Part shown: positions 34,488-45,013 of the stretch, one piece after another
Position numbering within the stretch: the first letter of the stretch is position 1
How the letters are laid out: every line of letters starts with the position of its first letter
DNA from: Agrilutibacter niabensis
GTDB lineage: Bacteria; Pseudomonadota; Gammaproteobacteria; Xanthomonadales; Xanthomonadaceae
Direction: 5' to 3'
Assembly (NCBI RefSeq): GCF_042657165.1
Contig: NZ_JBHSNJ010000012.1
Location: 434,001-498,000 of the forward strand
DNA length: 64,000 nucleotides
Notes under the pieces: generated by a model
What the model was told of the DNA's origin: nothing
The model's input: only the letters and a program-made list of their open reading frames with translations
The model's database searches: none
Program-made: the position numbers and the translations under genes

Positions 34488-36551
34488 CTAGTCCTCTTCG
34501 GTCCTGGGCTTGTACGCCTCGACGAGCTTCTGCTGCACCTGCGGGGGCACGGGCTCGTAGTGGCTGAAGTCGAGCGAGTAACGCCCGCGCCCGGCGGTCA
34601 CCGACTTCAACTCGGCCGCGTAACCCTCCAGTTCCGACAGGGGCACCTGCGCACGCACGATGATCTCGTTGCCGCGGGCCGAATCGGTACCGTTGATCCG
34701 CGCGCGCTTGCTGGCGAGACCGCCGCTGATGTCGCCCATGTGCTGCTCGGGCGCGTTCACTTCCAGGTCGACGATGGGCTCGAGCACCTGTGGCCGCGCC
34801 TTGGCGATGGCGTCGAGGAAGGCCTTCTTGCCGGCCGCGACGAACGCCACTTCCTTGCTGTCCACGCTGTGGTGCTTGCCGTCGTAGACGATCACACGCA
34901 CGTCCTGCATCGGGTAGCCGGCGACGGCGCCGTGGTGCAGCACCTGGCGCACGCCCTTCTCGACCGCGGGCATGAACTGGCCGGGAATCGTTCCGCCCTT
35001 CACTTCATCGACGAATTCGAAACCGCCGCCGCGCGGCAACGGTTCGATGCGCAGGAAAACCTCGCCGAACTGGCCCGCGCCACCGGTCTGCTTCTTGTGG
35101 CGGTGGTGGCCTTCGGCCTTGCCGGCGACGGTCTCGCGATAGGCGATGCGCGGTGGACGCGACTTCACCTCGACGCCGTGCTTGTCCTTCAGGCGCTCGA
35201 TGTTGACGCGCAGGTGCAGGTCGGAGAGGCCGCGGATCACGGTTTCGTTGGTCTCGGCTTCGTGCTCGACGGTGAAGCAGGGGTCTTCCTCCGCGAGCTT
35301 GTGCAGGGCCGTCGACAGCTTCTGTTCCTGGCCCTTGTGCGCGGCGTCCACCGCGAGGCCGAACATCGGCTTCGGAAAATCCAGCGGTTCCAGGTGGATC
35401 TGGTCCTCGTCGTGGCTGTCGTGCAGCACTGCGTCGAAGTGCAGGTCATCGACCTTGGCGATCGCGGCGATGTCGCCGGGAATGGCCTGGTCGATCTCGA
35501 CGTGGTCCTTGCCCTTGAGCTTGAACAGGTGGCCGACCTTGAATGGCTTCTTGCCGTCGTCGACGAACAGCTGGGTGTCCTTCTTCACCGTGCCCTGGTA
35601 GACGCGGAAGATGCCGAGCTTGCCGACGAAAGGATCGTTGACGATCTTGAAGACGTCGGCGATGACATGGCGCCTGGGGTCGGGCAGCGCGTCGACCGGC
35701 TGGAATCCCTGGCCGTTGAGCTTGCGGAACTGCGGCGGGTTGCCTTCCGCGGGATTCGGGAAGAGTTTCTCCGCGACATCGAGCAGCTCGCGGATGCCCA
35801 CGCCGCTGCGTCCGGAGCAGAACAGCACCGGCACGAGGTGGCCTTCGCGCAGGCATTGCTCGAAGGCGTCGTGCAGTTCCTCGCCCGACAGGCCGCCTTC
35901 GCCGAGGTCGAGGTAATGCTCCATCACCGTCTCGTTGACCTCCACGACCTGGTCGATGATTTTCTGGTGCCACTCGGCGACGGGCCCCAGGTCGCTATCG
36001 CCCGCGGTGCTGCCGAAACAGTCGATGACGGCCTTGCCGTTGTCGGCGGGCAGGTTCAGGGGCAGGCATTCGGGGCCGAAGGTGTCGCGCAGTTCCTGCA
36101 GCACGCGCGCGCTGTCGGCGTCGGCGTGGTCGATCTTGTTCACCACCAGGACGCGGCAGAGGTTGCGCGCCTTCGCGTATTCCATCATCCGGCGGGTGCC
36201 GTATTCGATGCCGGTATCGGCATCGACCACGATCGCGACGGTTTCCACCGCCGCCAGCGCGGAGAGCGCGGGGCCGCGGAAGTCGGGATAGCCGGGAGTG
36301 TCGATCAGGTTGACGTGGATTTGCTGTTGGCCAGCCGCGCCGTGGTCGATGCTGGCGATGCCGACGTCGAGGGAGTGGCCGCGTTGCTTCTCGATCGGGT
36401 CGAAGTCGGAGACGGTGCTGCCGCGTTCGACCGTGCCTGCTGTCTGGATCGCGCCGCCGGCCTGCAGCAGGGCTTCGAAGAGCGTCGTCTTGCCGGCGGC
36501 GGGGTGGCCTGCCAAGGCCACGTTGCGGATGTTCTCGGTGCTGTACGACAT
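34488..36551 (-). CDS. elongation factor G-like GTPase (EF-G paralog)
   Basis: A 687-residue five-domain EF-G-like protein. G1 is GHPAAGKT (15-22), G3 is DTPGYPDF (84-91) and G4 is NKID. The G2/switch I element, normally RGITI, reads RGHSL (57-61), so the threonine that binds magnesium is not conserved as usual. Domains II-V are present with the EF-G-like GGAGQFGEV and LEPIVDLEVNAPEQHMGDI. This type of EF-G-like paralog is known in several phyla; its role in translation is not established. It is monocistronic and divergent from the OsmC gene. Confidence 0.9.
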   Translation of the reverse strand: MSYSTENIRNVALAGHPAAGKTTLFEALLQAGGAIQTAGTVERGSTVSDFDPIEKQRGHSLDVGIASIDHGAAGQQQIHVNLIDTPGYPDFRGPALSALAAVETVAIVVDADTGIEYGTRRMMEYAKARNLCRVLVVNKIDHADADSARVLQELRDTFGPECLPLNLPADNGKAVIDCFGSTAGDSDLGPVAEWHQKIIDQVVEVNETVMEHYLDLGEGGLSGEELHDAFEQCLREGHLVPVLFCSGRSGVGIRELLDVAEKLFPNPAEGNPPQFRKLNGQGFQPVDALPDPRRHVIADVFKIVNDPFVGKLGIFRVYQGTVKKDTQLFVDDGKKPFKVGHLFKLKGKDHVEIDQAIPGDIAAIAKVDDLHFDAVLHDSHDEDQIHLEPLDFPKPMFGLAVDAAHKGQEQKLSTALHKLAEEDPCFTVEHEAETNETVIRGLSDLHLRVNIERLKDKHGVEVKSRPPRIAYRETVAGKAEGHHRHKKQTGGAGQFGEVFLRIEPLPRGGGFEFVDEVKGGTIPGQFMPAVEKGVRQVLHHGAVAGYPMQDVRVIVYDGKHHSVDSKEVAFVAAGKKAFLDAIAKARPQVLEPIVDLEVNAPEQHMGDISGGLASKRARINGTDSARGNEIIVRAQVPLSELEGYAAELKSVTAGRGRYSLDFSHYEPVPPQVQQKLVEAYKPRTEED

Positions 36552-36912
36552 GAGGCCGTTTCTCCCATGGTTGGGCGTGGGCATTGCCCACAAGATCGGC
36601 CGTCATGGCTGTCCGCGTCGGAAGCGCTGCCGTCCGAGCGGGCGCTCGGCGAGGTCGGTCATGGCGGGTACCGGCGGTGCCGCCGGGACGGCAACCATCC
36701 CGCGGAATCCGGGGCCGGTCAAGGGTCGCCATTGCCGCGGTCGCCCCGTTCGTCGTGGGAGTGTCCAAAGCGAACCAACCCCGACGTCCGGCGTGCCTGC
36801 ATGCGGAGTCCGTTGCCGGGTGCTTCGCTCGCCGGCAAGGCGATCGGGTCGCGCACAACGCTAACAACCGTCCGGCTACGCTATCGGGCCCATTCCCCCT
36901 CGGAGCACCATC
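36552..36912. other. 361-base divergent gap between the EF-G-like and OsmC genes
   Basis: GC-rich with no convincing open frame or RNA gene. The right end holds CGGAG before the OsmC ATG. I see no operator-like dyad. The region probably contains two divergent promoters, but no clear -35/-10 pair stands out. Confidence 0.5.
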
Positions 36913-37350
36913 ATGGCCTTCAAGCGCTACGCCGCCGCCGCCTGGCAGGGCGACCTGCAATCCGGCAAGGGCACCATGAGCACGCCGCAGAGCGGCCTGT
37001 TCGCCGACCAGAACTACTCGTTCAAGACCCGCTTCGGCGACGAGAAGGGGACCAACCCCGAGGAACTGCTGGCCGCGGCGCACGCGGGCTGTTTCAGCAT
37101 GGCGCTCTCGGCGGTGCTGGGTAAGTCCGGCTTCACGCCGGAGCGGATCGAAACCCGGGCCGACGCGACGATGGACCCGGGGGTGGATCCGGGCCCGACC
37201 ATCACCGGGGTCGAGCTGACCGTGAAGGCGAAGGTGCCGGGCATCAGCGCCGAGCAGTTCCAGCAGATCGCCGAGGCGGCCAAGGCCGGCTGCGTGATCT
37301 CGCGCGCGCTGTCGGTGCCGGTGACGCTGTCGGCCACGCTCGAAGGCTGA
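36913..37350 (+). CDS. OsmC/Ohr-family peroxiredoxin-like protein
   Basis: A 145-residue OsmC-type hydroperoxide reductase. The two redox cysteines are C60 (AAAHAGCFSMAL) and C127 (AAKAGCVISRAL), and the E in NPEELLAAAH is conserved. These enzymes reduce organic hydroperoxides with thiol reductants. The N-terminal KRYAAAAWQGDLQSGKG marks the OsmC subfamily rather than Ohr. A ribosome-binding CGGAG precedes the ATG. The hydrolase gene follows after 12 bases, so the two are probably co-transcribed. Confidence 0.92.
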   Translation: MAFKRYAAAAWQGDLQSGKGTMSTPQSGLFADQNYSFKTRFGDEKGTNPEELLAAAHAGCFSMALSAVLGKSGFTPERIETRADATMDPGVDPGPTITGVELTVKAKVPGISAEQFQQIAEAAKAGCVISRALSVPVTLSATLEG

Positions 37351-37362
37351 GTTCCGCGACCC

Positions 37363-38049
37363 ATGCCGCCATCGATCGGGCACGCGCTGCTGCTGCACGG
37401 GGCAGGCGGTGGCGGCTGGGAGTGGAATGCATGGCGCGGCGTGTTCGCCGCTGCAGGCATCGAAGCCGTCGCACCCGACCTGCGACCGGCCGGCGCCGGT
37501 CTGGTGGACACGACGATCGACGACTACCTGCAGCAGGTTCGCGCCGAACTCGCTGCATTGCCGCGGCCACGCGCCGTCATCGGCGCCAGCCTCGGCGGGC
37601 TGCTGGCAATGCGTTGTGCCGGCGAGGCCGATGCGCTGGTGCTGGTGAATCCGTTGCCGCCACTGCCCTGGTCGTCGCACCTGCCGGTGCGCGACTGGCT
37701 TACGGTCGTGCCCTGGCAGCGCGATGCGCGGCTGGCATCCACGCGGCGCGCATTACCGGATTCGGACGACGCCACGGCGCTGTTCGCCTTCCGTCACTGG
37801 CGCGATGAATCTGGTGGCGTGCTGCGCGCCGCGCACGCGGGTATCGAGGTGCCGAAGCCGGTGTGCCCGGTGTTGTGCATCGTTTCGGAACAGGACGAAG
37901 ACGTTCCGCCCGACGTCACCCGCGCTCTTGCGCACGAGTGGAATGCGGACCTGATCCAGGCGCCGTCGCCGGGCCACGTGGGGCCGCTGCTCGGACGCTG
38001 CGCCCCGGCAATCGCGGGACAGGTCGTGACCTGGCTGTCGGCCAGGTAA
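37363..38049 (+). CDS. alpha/beta-fold hydrolase
   Basis: A 228-residue alpha/beta hydrolase. The oxyanion-type LLHGAGGGGWEW is near residue 10; the nucleophile is S76 in GASLGG; an aspartate in EQDEDV (about 182) and the histidine in PGHVGPLL (about 206) complete a triad. No signal peptide, so cytoplasmic. The substrate cannot be predicted. It is tightly linked to the OsmC-like gene, but a link to peroxide stress is only context. Confidence 0.82.
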   Translation: MPPSIGHALLLHGAGGGGWEWNAWRGVFAAAGIEAVAPDLRPAGAGLVDTTIDDYLQQVRAELAALPRPRAVIGASLGGLLAMRCAGEADALVLVNPLPPLPWSSHLPVRDWLTVVPWQRDARLASTRRALPDSDDATALFAFRHWRDESGGVLRAAHAGIEVPKPVCPVLCIVSEQDEDVPPDVTRALAHEWNADLIQAPSPGHVGPLLGRCAPAIAGQVVTWLSAR

Positions 38050-38143
38050 ATCGGCGCGCGCAACACGGCTGGATTCAGCCTGCATTGCCCGCAACGAACA
38101 CACGATCCGCGCACGCCATCCCCGGCGTACCGGAGTGCCATCC

Positions 38144-38875
38144 ATGAAGCGCCTGTTCGTCTCCGCCCTTGCTCTGGGCCTGTCCGCCACCACCGGCCTG
38201 GCGTCCGCGCAGACCTACCGTTCCGCGTCCTCCACGCCGTACTACGGGCAGGGCACCGCGGTCCGCTACGACTATGCCCGCGTGATCCGGGTCGACCCCG
38301 TTTTCGATTCGCGCTACGGCTCGAACTATCCGACGTCGAATTCGCAACGCTGCTACCAGCGCCAGACCTATGTGAACGGCGACGGCTACAACGACGGCGG
38401 CTACAGCAATGGCAGCTACAGCAATGGCGGTTACAGCGACTACGGTCGCGATACCTACGGCAACGACGGCTATTACGACCAGTACGGCAACTACCACCGC
38501 AACACGGGCTCGCAGACGGGCGCCACCGTCGCCACCGTGGTCGGCGGCATCCTGGGCGCGGCGATCGGCAGCCAGGTCGGCGGCGGCAGCGCGCGCTACG
38601 CCACGTCGGCGATCGGTTCCATGGTCGGCGGCATGGCTGGGCGCCAGATCTACGAACAGCGCCAGCGCCAGCGTCAGCCCGACCGCGTGGGCACAGTGAC
38701 CGTGTGCGATCCGGTCCCGGTTGGCAGCAACGGCAATGGTTACTACGCCAGCAACGACCGTTCGGTGGAGAGTTACGACGTGACCTACGAATACGCGGGA
38801 CAGCAGTACACGACCCGCACCAGCTACCACCCCGGCGACCGCATCCGCGTGCGCGTGGACGTACGGCCCGAGTAA
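38144..38875 (+). CDS. secreted glycine-zipper (2TM) surface protein
   Basis: A 243-residue exported protein: signal peptide residues 1-22 (ending SAQ), then a Tyr/Gly/Asn/Ser-rich segment at about 80-120 (YNDGGYSNGSYSNGGYSDYG) and a glycine zipper at about 130-165 (VVGGILGAAIGSQVGGG, SMVGGMAG). Such glycine-zipper proteins are often outer-membrane-associated, as in the SlyB/RcnB-like group. The C-terminal YEYAGQQYTTRTSYHPGDRIRVRVDVRPE segment is typical of these proteins. The ATG at 38144 is chosen over a GTG three codons earlier because it has CGGAG at the right distance. A terminator follows. Confidence 0.82.
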   Translation: MKRLFVSALALGLSATTGLASAQTYRSASSTPYYGQGTAVRYDYARVIRVDPVFDSRYGSNYPTSNSQRCYQRQTYVNGDGYNDGGYSNGSYSNGGYSDYGRDTYGNDGYYDQYGNYHRNTGSQTGATVATVVGGILGAAIGSQVGGGSARYATSAIGSMVGGMAGRQIYEQRQRQRQPDRVGTVTVCDPVPVGSNGNGYYASNDRSVESYDVTYEYAGQQYTTRTSYHPGDRIRVRVDVRPE

Positions 38876-38891
38876 GCAAGGCAACAGGAAG

Positions 38892-38920
38892 GAAGGGGCC
38901 CGTCGGGCCCCTTCTTCTGT
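38892..38920 (+). terminator. intrinsic terminator after the glycine-zipper gene
   Basis: GAAGGGGCCC, GTC and GGGCCCCTTC form a 10-bp stem followed by TTC and a short T-rich stretch. It lies 17 bases past the glycine-zipper stop. Confidence 0.75.
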
Positions 38921-38939
38921 GTGCTGCACGACGCTTGCG

Positions 38940-39737
38940 TCAGTTGACCCTGAGGCGCCGCGCGAACGCGGTGTACCAGCGCAGCGGCAGGAAGCGCTTG
39001 ATCAGCACGGCGACGCGTTCGACACCCGCGATGGTGATTTCGTAGCGGTCGGCCTCGACCGCGCGCCAGATCTTCTCCGCGCACACCAGCGGGTCCATGC
39101 CGCCGTCGATGTCGTGGTCCGATTTCCCGTAAGGCTGTCCGCCCGGCCCCAGTGCGTTCACCGACACGTTGGTACGCACGAAGCCGGGGCAGGCGAGGGT
39201 GAAGTTGACCCCGCGATGGCCCAGTTCGATGCGCGCGCTGTCGAAGAAGCCGTGCAGCGCGTGCTTGGCGGCGGCATAGCCGGTGCGCCGTGCCATCGCG
39301 ATGGTCCCGAACACCGAGCTCACCACCACGACGTGCCCGGCGCCGCGTTCGACCCATGCGGGCGCCAGCGCCTTGGTCAGCGCCATCGGCGCGAACAGGT
39401 CGATCTCGAACAGCTGGCGATACGCGGCCATGCCGGTGTCGAGCATGGCGGTGCGCTGCGAGATGCCCGCGTTGTTCACCAGTACGTCGATGGGACCGAA
39501 GAAGGTCGCAGCCTGCGCTGCCAGGGCTTCGGGGTCGTCGAGCCCCGACAGGTCGACCGGCAGGATCGCAACGTCCTGTGGCCGCGGGCAGGCTTGGCGC
39601 ACGCGCTCCAGCTCGGCTCCGCGCCGCGACGAGAGGATCAGCCGGGCGCCGCGCTGGGCGGCCAGTTTCGCCAGCGCTTCACCGATGCCGCTGGAGGCGC
39701 CGGTGATCCAGATGACTTTGTGGGTGAGTTGGGTCAT
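38940..39737 (-). CDS. short-chain dehydrogenase/reductase
   Basis: A 265-residue SDR oxidoreductase. The Rossmann TGASSGIG is at residues 12-19, NNAGIS near 90, the catalytic serine in VVVSSVFG, and Y-x3-K in GYAAAKHAL near 155. Cofactor preference is uncertain, although a basic RRGAE after beta2 suggests NADP. The substrate is unknown. The gene ends 24 bases after the terminator of the previous gene. Confidence 0.9.
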   Translation of the reverse strand: MTQLTHKVIWITGASSGIGEALAKLAAQRGARLILSSRRGAELERVRQACPRPQDVAILPVDLSGLDDPEALAAQAATFFGPIDVLVNNAGISQRTAMLDTGMAAYRQLFEIDLFAPMALTKALAPAWVERGAGHVVVVSSVFGTIAMARRTGYAAAKHALHGFFDSARIELGHRGVNFTLACPGFVRTNVSVNALGPGGQPYGKSDHDIDGGMDPLVCAEKIWRAVEADRYEITIAGVERVAVLIKRFLPLRWYTAFARRLRVN

Positions 39738-39859
39738 GGGGCCTGTTTTTTGGCGCGTGCGTGGGCGAATTCGGGAGCTGTGCATTGCGACGATGCGGGA
39801 GACCTGTTGGTCACCATCGCTGGCCGCGGACGCGGCAGTAACCCTGCTGGCGCTTCTGG

Positions 39860-40744
39860 CTACTCGCGGGTCGGCCAGTCGATCTCGCCGGTCACCACGT
39901 CGCAGACGCGACCACCGGACCAGACTTCGCCCTCGGCATCCACGTGCAGATCGATGATCGCGTCGTGCCCGACTTCGCGGCCCTGGCTGATGCGGTAGCG
40001 GCCGTCGGCGCTTGGCAGCGCGTCCCGCGAGGCCAGCCACGCCGCCAGCGTCGCGTTGGCCGCGCCGGAAGCGGCGTCCTCGAACCGCGCCGGTGCGGCG
40101 ACGAAGGCGCGCACCGCGTAGTAATAGACCGGGTCGGTGCTGCGTGCGTAGACGAACAGGCCCATGGTCTCGGTGGCCTGCGCAAGTTCGGCGATGGCGT
40201 CCCAGTCCGGCGTGGCCGTGCGCAACGAGGCTTCGTCGGCGATTTCGGCCAGCCACCAGCGCCGCCCGCCGTCCATCAACACCGGCGGCAGGGCCCCCAG
40301 GTGCAGGCCGCGCAGGGCCGGGGCCAGGCGCGGGTCGTCCGCGGTGGCGACTTCCACCACCCTTGCCTTGGGCGTGCGCACCGCGATCGTCCGCGTGCGG
40401 CCCTCGCCGACCACCCGCAAGGGCAGCACTCCGGCGATCCCCTCCTGCAGCAGCAGGCCGTCGTGAGGCGCCGCCAGCCCCGCTTCCAGCACCGCGTGCG
40501 CGGTGCCGACGCTGGGGTGCCCGGCGAAGGGCACCTCGCGGCGCGGGCTGAACATGCGGATGCGGTAGCTGGCGCCCGGCTGGGTCGGCGGGAAGACGAA
40601 GGTCGTTTCCGGCAGGCGCGTCCATTTGGCGATGGCCTGCATGGCCGCATCGTCCAGGCCCTCGGCATCGAGCACGACGGCGAGCGGGTTGCCGTCGCCG
40701 GGGTTGCCGGCAAAGACGTCCAGTTGCAGATAACGATGTTTCAT
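39860..40744 (-). CDS. PhzF-family isomerase-like protein
   Basis: A 294-residue PhzF/YddE-type protein with two similar halves: N-terminal LDVFAGNPGDGNPLAVVLD, the catalytic glutamate in RLPETTF (about 47), and FAGHPSVGTAHAVLE. The C-terminal GAANATLAAWL is the second-half mark. PhzF isomerises a phenazine precursor, but most members are of unknown function and no phenazine genes are nearby. It diverges from the lysC-lysA gene. Confidence 0.9.
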   Translation of the reverse strand: MKHRYLQLDVFAGNPGDGNPLAVVLDAEGLDDAAMQAIAKWTRLPETTFVFPPTQPGASYRIRMFSPRREVPFAGHPSVGTAHAVLEAGLAAPHDGLLLQEGIAGVLPLRVVGEGRTRTIAVRTPKARVVEVATADDPRLAPALRGLHLGALPPVLMDGGRRWWLAEIADEASLRTATPDWDAIAELAQATETMGLFVYARSTDPVYYYAVRAFVAAPARFEDAASGAANATLAAWLASRDALPSADGRYRISQGREVGHDAIIDLHVDAEGEVWSGGRVCDVVTGEIDWPTRE

Positions 40745-40811
40745 CAGGAACGGCTCACGGAACGCAGTCCGGGTGGGGTGTCCGGGTGGGGGAATGAACT
40801 GGCGGGTTCGA

Positions 40812-40915
40812 CTAGAATCGCCGGTTCTTGAAGTCTCGTGACGCTGGATCTGCCGGCCCGCACCTCGCAGTGCGGATGGCGTGTCCGTATATGGGCCCGA
40901 AAGACGCGATTCTAG
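40812..40915. promoter_or_regulatory. mirrored CTAGAATCGC pair in the phzF/lysC divergent region
   Basis: CTAGAATCGC at 40812-40821 and its exact complement GCGATTCTAG at 40906-40915 face each other, 84 bases apart. Each contains TAGAAT, a possible -10 element pointing toward lysC-lysA (left copy) and toward phzF (right copy). No good -35 is seen for either. Symmetric control or simple divergent promoters are both possible. Confidence 0.4.
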
Positions 40916-40975
40916 GGGCCCGGCGCCCCGCGCGGACATTTCCTTTCCTCATCACCTCCATAAGGACGCACATCA

Positions 40976-43561
40976 GTGACAGCGGGAGCGACTCCCTGGG
41001 TAGTACTCAAGTTCGGCGGAACCTCCGTATCGCGCCGCAACCGTTGGGACACCATTGGACGCCTCGCCTCGAAACGCATGGCCGAGGACGGCGCGCGCGT
41101 GCTGGTGGTGGTGTCGGCGTTGTCGGGGGTGACCAACGAGCTGCAGGCCATTGCGAACGGCGACGACATCGCCGGGCGCATCGCCGCGCTGCTCGAACGC
41201 CATCGCGCGTTCTGCGCTGAACTCGACCTCGACGCCGAAGCGGTGCTCGGCGAACGCCTGGCCGTGCTGCAGGCGCTGGGCACCGATCCGCGTGCGGTCG
41301 AACGCACGCTCGATTGGCAGGCCGACGTGCTGGGGCAGGGCGAACTGCTGTCGTCCACGCTGGGCGCGGCCTACCTGCGCTCGCAAGGCCTCGATTTCGG
41401 CTGGTGCGATGCGCGCCAGTGGCTGGATGCGGTGTCGCTTCCGAACGCGAGCGCCTGGGCGCAGCGGCTGTCGGTGAACTGCCGCCACCAAGGCGATGCC
41501 GGCTTCATCGAGCGCTTCGCCCGGCAGGCCGCCCCGATGCTGCTCACCCAGGGCTTCATCGCCCGCCACCACGATGGCGGCACGGCGATCCTCGGGCGTG
41601 GCGGCTCGGATACCTCGGCCGCGTACTTCGGTGCGCTGCTGAAGGCCAAGCGCGTGGAAATCTGGACCGATGTCCCGGGCATGTTCACCGCCAATCCGCG
41701 CGACGTGCCCGATGCGCGCCTGCTCACGCGCCTGGACTACGCCGAGGCGCAGGAAATCGCGACGACCGGCGCCAAGGTGCTGCATCCGCGTTCGATCGCG
41801 CCGTGTCGCGATGCCGGCGTGCCGATGGCGATCCTCGATACCGAGCGCTTCGACCTGCCGGGCACGCGCATCGACGCATCGGCCGCGACCGTTCCCGGCG
41901 TCAAGGCGATCAGCCGTCGCAACGGCATCGTGCTGGTGTCGATGGAAAGCATCGGCATGTGGCAGCAGGTCGGCTTCCTCGCCGACGTGTTCGAGCGCTT
42001 CAAGCGCCACGGACTCTCCGTCGACCTGATCGGTTCGTCGGAAACCAACGTCACCGTGTCGCTGGATCCCAGCGAGAACCTGGTCACCTCCAACGTGCTG
42101 GAGGCGCTCAGCGCCGACCTGGCCGAGATCTGCCGGGTCAAGGTGATCGCGCCGTGTGCGGCGATCACCCTGGTCGGTCGCGGGATGCGCTCGCTGCTGC
42201 ACAAGCTGTCGGACATCTGGGCGACATTCGGACGCGAGCGCGTGCATTTGATCTCGCAGTCGTCGAACGACCTCAACCTCACCTTCGTCATCGACGAAGC
42301 CGACGCCGACGGCATGCTGCCGCAGCTGCACGCGGAACTGGTGCGCGGTGGCGCGATGCCGGTGCTGGACGGCAGCGTGTTCGGTCCAACCTGGCGCGAG
42401 ATCGCGCACGGCAAGGTCGAGCGCGCGCCGGCATGGTGGGTGGCAGGCCGCGAGCAGCTGTTGCATCGCGCGCAGGCCGGCACGCCGCGTTACGCCTACG
42501 ACCTGGCCACGGTGCGCGAACGCGCGCGCGGATTGCTGGCGGTACCGGCGATCGACCGCTGCTTCTACGCGATCAAGGCCAACCCGAACGCGGCGATCCT
42601 GCAGGCGATCACCAACGAGGGCTTCGGCCTGGAGTGCGTGTCGCAGGCCGAACTCGACCATGTGTTCGCGGCGCTCCCGGATCTTTCGCCGCAACGCGTG
42701 CTGTTCACGCCGAGCTTCGCGCCGCGTCGCGAATACGAAGCGGCGTTCGCGCGCGGGGTTACCGTCACGTTGGACAACGTCGAGGCCCTGCAGCGCTGGC
42801 CCGAGGCATTCCGTGGCCGCACGCTGTGGCTGCGCCTCGACCTCGGCCATGGCGAAGGCCACCACGAGAAGGTCAAGACCGGTGGCGTCGCCGCGAAATT
42901 CGGCCTGCCGCTCGCGCGCTTCGACGCATTCGTGGCCGAGGCACGCAAGCTCGGCGTCCGCATCAGCGGCCTGCATGCGCACCTGGGTAGCGGCATCGAC
43001 GATCCGCGGCATTGGCGCGGCGTGTATGCGGAACTGGCCGGGCTCGCCGACAACGTCGGCACGATCGAGACCATCGACATCGGCGGCGGCCTGCCCATCC
43101 CGTACACGCCCGATGCGCAGGCCTTCGACCTGGTGGCATGGCGTGAGGGACTGGACGAGATAAAGGCCGCGTATCCGCGTTACGGGCTGGTGATCGAGCC
43201 GGGACGTTACCTGGTTGCGGAAGCCGGCGTGCTGTTGCTGGAAGTCACCCAGGTCGTGGAAAAGGACGGTGTGCGCCGGATTGGCTGCGATGCGGGCATG
43301 AACGCGCTGGTACGGCCGGCCATGTACGAGGCGTATCACGGCATCCACAACCTGAGCCGTCTCGACGACGCCGCGGTGGCGGCGTTCGACGTGGTCGGCC
43401 CGATCTGCGAGAGCGGCGACGTGCTCGGCCGCAACCGGCTGTTGCCGGTGGCGACTGGCGAAGGCGACGTGCTGCTGGTGGCGGACGCCGGCGCGTACGG
43501 CATGGCGATGGCGAACACCTACAACCTGCGGGCGCTGCCCGCGGAAGACATCATCGGTTGA
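40976..43561 (+). CDS. lysC-lysA: bifunctional aspartate kinase / diaminopimelate decarboxylase
   Basis: An 861-residue fusion. Residues about 1-290 form aspartate kinase (VVLKFGGTSVS at the N-terminus, LGRGGSDTSAAYF), about 300-440 hold the regulatory ACT region, and about 490-861 are the PLP-dependent diaminopimelate decarboxylase. Its lysine is K534 in FYAIKANPN, and CESGDVLGRNR carries the active-site cysteine. The protein joins the first and last steps of lysine synthesis. This fusion is known from Xanthomonas and Xylella. The start is a GTG preceded by AAGGAC. Confidence 0.94.
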   Translation: MTAGATPWVVLKFGGTSVSRRNRWDTIGRLASKRMAEDGARVLVVVSALSGVTNELQAIANGDDIAGRIAALLERHRAFCAELDLDAEAVLGERLAVLQALGTDPRAVERTLDWQADVLGQGELLSSTLGAAYLRSQGLDFGWCDARQWLDAVSLPNASAWAQRLSVNCRHQGDAGFIERFARQAAPMLLTQGFIARHHDGGTAILGRGGSDTSAAYFGALLKAKRVEIWTDVPGMFTANPRDVPDARLLTRLDYAEAQEIATTGAKVLHPRSIAPCRDAGVPMAILDTERFDLPGTRIDASAATVPGVKAISRRNGIVLVSMESIGMWQQVGFLADVFERFKRHGLSVDLIGSSETNVTVSLDPSENLVTSNVLEALSADLAEICRVKVIAPCAAITLVGRGMRSLLHKLSDIWATFGRERVHLISQSSNDLNLTFVIDEADADGMLPQLHAELVRGGAMPVLDGSVFGPTWREIAHGKVERAPAWWVAGREQLLHRAQAGTPRYAYDLATVRERARGLLAVPAIDRCFYAIKANPNAAILQAITNEGFGLECVSQAELDHVFAALPDLSPQRVLFTPSFAPRREYEAAFARGVTVTLDNVEALQRWPEAFRGRTLWLRLDLGHGEGHHEKVKTGGVAAKFGLPLARFDAFVAEARKLGVRISGLHAHLGSGIDDPRHWRGVYAELAGLADNVGTIETIDIGGGLPIPYTPDAQAFDLVAWREGLDEIKAAYPRYGLVIEPGRYLVAEAGVLLLEVTQVVEKDGVRRIGCDAGMNALVRPAMYEAYHGIHNLSRLDDAAVAAFDVVGPICESGDVLGRNRLLPVATGEGDVLLVADAGAYGMAMANTYNLRALPAEDIIG

Positions 43562-43648
43562 AGGCGCGCCGCGTCGATCCGGTGGTTCTGTCACATGTTG
43601 CAAACGGCGGGCCGCAAGCCCGCCCAAGAAGGCAAGGCGATTCCGATA

Positions 43649-44993
<1,345 letters not shown>

Positions 44994-45013
<20 letters not shown>

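Noticed and set aside
34560..37124. 854-codon open frame on the plus strand
   Set aside because: Antisense to the EF-G-like gene, which carries all GTPase motifs.
43606..43624. GGCGGGC-CGCAA-GCCCGCC hairpin as a terminator after lysC-lysA
   Set aside because: No T-run follows and it sits just before the murL ribosome-binding site; probably chance in GC-rich DNA.
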